A stretch of DNA of 64,000 nt from Streptomyces netropsis (GTDB taxonomy: Bacteria; Actinomycetota; Actinomycetes; Streptomycetales; Streptomycetaceae), in the NCBI RefSeq assembly GCF_014203545.1, contig NZ_JACHJG010000008.1, positions 62,001-126,000 on the forward strand. The letters run 5' to 3'. A program made the position numbers and the translations under genes. How positions within the stretch are numbered: the first letter of the stretch is position 1; each line of letters starts with the position of its first letter. The notes beneath the pieces were generated by a model, which was not told the origin of the DNA, searched no databases, and saw nothing but the letters and a program-made list of their open reading frames with translations. Shown here one piece after another: positions 62,105 through 64,000 of the stretch.

Positions 62105-64000
62105 GTGCGCAAGCCGAGAGCACGTTCGGCGAGACCGAGAGCATCCAGGGCGCAGGGTGGCATAGCCGGTGCGGCGGCGCTGATCAGCGCCGCCGCACTT
62201 GTCGTTTCGGCGGCTCCGGCCCCTGCTGCCGCGACGCCTCCACCGCCTCCCGGCCCGGGCGGGGTGGTCCCGGGGCAGAGGACGGCAACGCCCGCGCTGG
62301 TGGAGGGACTCCGGGATCCGGTGAAGGCCACGGGGAGTGCGGCCGACGCGGCACGGGGGCACCTCGTGGGCAAGAAGGGCCGCTACCGGATCGCCAACCC
62401 GGAGCGCGACCTGAAGCCCCTGCAGACCACAGCCGTCGGTGCGTCGGAGACCGTGCGGCTTCAGCAGCGGCACCGCGGTGTGGACGTCCTGGGTGGCCAG
62501 TACCTCGTCCGGATGGACAAGAAGGGCGGCAAGAGAGTCGTCACCGGTACCTCCGGCAAGTACTTCACCGGGCTGTCCATCGACGTCAAGGCCGCAGTCG
62601 GGGAGGACCTGGCCGTCGAGCGGGCGGTGGAAGCGGTCGAGGAACAGCTCGGTACGGACAAGTTCGGCAGGGACGACGCCACCGAGGACGGGCAGAGCGC
62701 GGCGGCACCGCCGCTGACCGGCACCGCCCGCGGTCCGGTCGTCCTGCCCCGCGGGGCAGGCGTGCTCACCCATCACGTCACCGTGCGCGGCGCCGATCCG
62801 GCCACCGGCGAACCGGTGCTTCGCGAGGTGTACATCGACGCGCAGGCCGGCCATCCGGTCCTCCAGTACAGCGGGATCAAGACGTTCGGCACCCCGGGGC
62901 GGGGCGCCGGAGCGGGCGGCCGCGCCGGGAGCGACACGGCGGCAGCACGTGCCGCGGACGACCCCGCTCCGGCGGAGGAGCCGGGCGTCAGGGGATCCGG
63001 GGTCAAGTTCGACGGAAAGCCGGTCGAACTGCAATTGGCCGAGGACGTGTCGCGCAAGGAATACGTGATGCGTGATCACTCCCGGATGCGGGACAGCAGC
63101 AAGAACCTGCTCGCCACCTGGGACGCGCGCGGAAAGAGCGTCGGCGACGTGTCCGGCGCCTGGCCCGCCGACATCAAGGAGTTCGGCTCGCCCAGCCCCT
63201 CCTTCGGCAAGGAGGCGACCGACGCGGGCGCGGTCGACGCGCATTGGGCGGCGGGCAAGGTCTACGACTACTACAAGAAGGCGCACGGCCGGAACAGCCT
63301 GAACGGTCGTGGCATGACCGTCAACTCCCTGGTCGGCGTCACGTACTTCGGCATGCCGTACGTGAACGCCTTCTGGGACGGCACCAAGATGGTGTACGGC
63401 AGCGGCGACGCCGAGTACCGTCCGCTGTCCGCCGGCCTGGACGTCGTCGGCCACGAGATGACGCACGGGGTCGTGGAGAACAGCGCCGACCTCGTCTACG
63501 CGGGCCAGTCCGGCGCCATGAACGAGGCGATTGCCGACTACTTCGGCAATGCGATCAAGACGGACGCCTCCGGTGTCTCCATGGACAGCCCCGACTCGGG
63601 TCTGATGGGCGACACCCTGTGCCGCACGAAGTCACCGCGCGAGTGTGCGGTGCGCGACCTGAACGACGGCAGGACCACCTCCAAGTCCTTCCTCGGCATG
63701 GGCTTCGGCACGGACAACGGCGGTGTTCACCTGAACTCCACCATCTTCTCGGGCGCCCTCTGGGACATGCGCAAGGACGTCGGACGGACGCTCGCCGACA
63801 AGATCGTCTACAAGGCGCTCACCGAGTACCTCACCCCGCTGGACGGCTTCACCGAGGGCCGGGCCGCGGTACTCGCCGCCGCCAGGGCCCTGAACGTCTC
63901 CGCCAAGGACCTCGACACCGTCACCCGCTCCTTCAACGCCCACGGCATCGTCCCCCACTGGGAGCAGGCGATCGGCGTGGATACCGATCAGCTGCTGGGC
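62105..64000 (+). CDS. Secreted M4 (thermolysin-like) metallopeptidase, 3' end outside window
   Basis: 632 codons are visible without a stop. A basic signal peptide precedes an FTP/PepSY pro-region (V-L-G-G-Q-Y-L-V-R-M-D, L-T-H-H-V-T-V-R-G). The M4 domain has V-V-G-H450-E-M-T-H-G and the third zinc ligand E474 in N-E-A-I-A-D-Y-F-G. D-N-G-G-V-H-L-N-S lies further on. GGAGGGG precedes the GTG. Thermolysin-type proteases process themselves outside the cell. A C-terminal binding or P-domain may follow beyond the window. Confidence 0.92.
   Translation, partial: MRKPRARSARPRASRAQGGIAGAAALISAAALVVSAAPAPAAATPPPPPGPGGVVPGQRTATPALVEGLRDPVKATGSAADAARGHLVGKKGRYRIANPERDLKPLQTTAVGASETVRLQQRHRGVDVLGGQYLVRMDKKGGKRVVTGTSGKYFTGLSIDVKAAVGEDLAVERAVEAVEEQLGTDKFGRDDATEDGQSAAAPPLTGTARGPVVLPRGAGVLTHHVTVRGADPATGEPVLREVYIDAQAGHPVLQYSGIKTFGTPGRGAGAGGRAGSDTAAARAADDPAPAEEPGVRGSGVKFDGKPVELQLAEDVSRKEYVMRDHSRMRDSSKNLLATWDARGKSVGDVSGAWPADIKEFGSPSPSFGKEATDAGAVDAHWAAGKVYDYYKKAHGRNSLNGRGMTVNSLVGVTYFGMPYVNAFWDGTKMVYGSGDAEYRPLSAGLDVVGHEMTHGVVENSADLVYAGQSGAMNEAIADYFGNAIKTDASGVSMDSPDSGLMGDTLCRTKSPRECAVRDLNDGRTTSKSFLGMGFGTDNGGVHLNSTIFSGALWDMRKDVGRTLADKIVYKALTEYLTPLDGFTEGRAAVLAAARALNVSAKDLDTVTRSFNAHGIVPHWEQAIGVDTDQLLG

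Overview
The window is high-GC actinobacterial DNA, almost certainly a Streptomyces chromosome (probably an arm). The evidence is third-position GC bias, GTG/TTG starts, many small secreted proteins, Streptomyces-type families (DUF6083, DUF6207, DUF5937-ArsR, mycothiol-dependent nitroreductase) and a DmdR/IdeR-type iron box. No tRNA, rRNA, CRISPR array or phage module was found. Core genes are few (nadE, argG); the rest is accessory. All positions, motifs and repeats were read by eye, and no database search was possible.

Layout. 0-9 kb: end of a DUF998 membrane protein, a cupin dioxygenase/MarR pair, a secreted serine hydrolase, an SRPBCC protein, small unknowns, a GvpU-like protein and a truncated methyltransferase. 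8-16 kb: MDR oxidoreductase/HxlR pair, a short UvrA-like ABC protein, an epoxide-hydrolase-like enzyme and a Baeyer-Villiger-type monooxygenase. 16-25 kb: nadE, a WS/DGAT-like acyltransferase, ArsR/MFS pair, MBL hydrolase/GlxA-type regulator pair, quinone oxidoreductase/ArsR pair. 25-37 kb: a HEAT-repeat protein, MFS and LysR remnants, a MarR/NmrA/MarR cluster, a GH114 lipoprotein, an IS5-type element that appears to carry a DinB gene, a tautomerase-RidA fusion with its ArsR regulator, and a broken NmrA gene. 37-47 kb: lipoprotein, CYTH-like protein, M43 protease, MarR/nitroreductase/MFS unit, SDR, and argG with a very large leader hairpin. 47-51 kb: two overlapping peptidases (M36-like, M28) that lack signal peptides and share one C-terminal domain. 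51-64 kb: LLM oxidoreductase, an iron-box-controlled siderophore importer (ATPase, binding lipoprotein, double-length permease), a MazG-methyltransferase fusion, a cupin, a second serine hydrolase, a truncated NamZ-type protein and the start of a secreted M4 protease.

How it works together. The dominant pattern is a single regulator (MarR, HxlR, ArsR or AraC type) divergent from one oxidoreductase, hydrolase or exporter, with a visible inverted or direct repeat in the shared gap. This occurs at least eight times and suggests a set of independent, ligand-triggered detoxification switches. Between them lie at least six broken genes, consistent with frequent gain and loss. The least explained loci are the paired peptidases with the shared C-terminal domain, the DinB-carrying IS, the tautomerase-RidA fusion and the argG leader.
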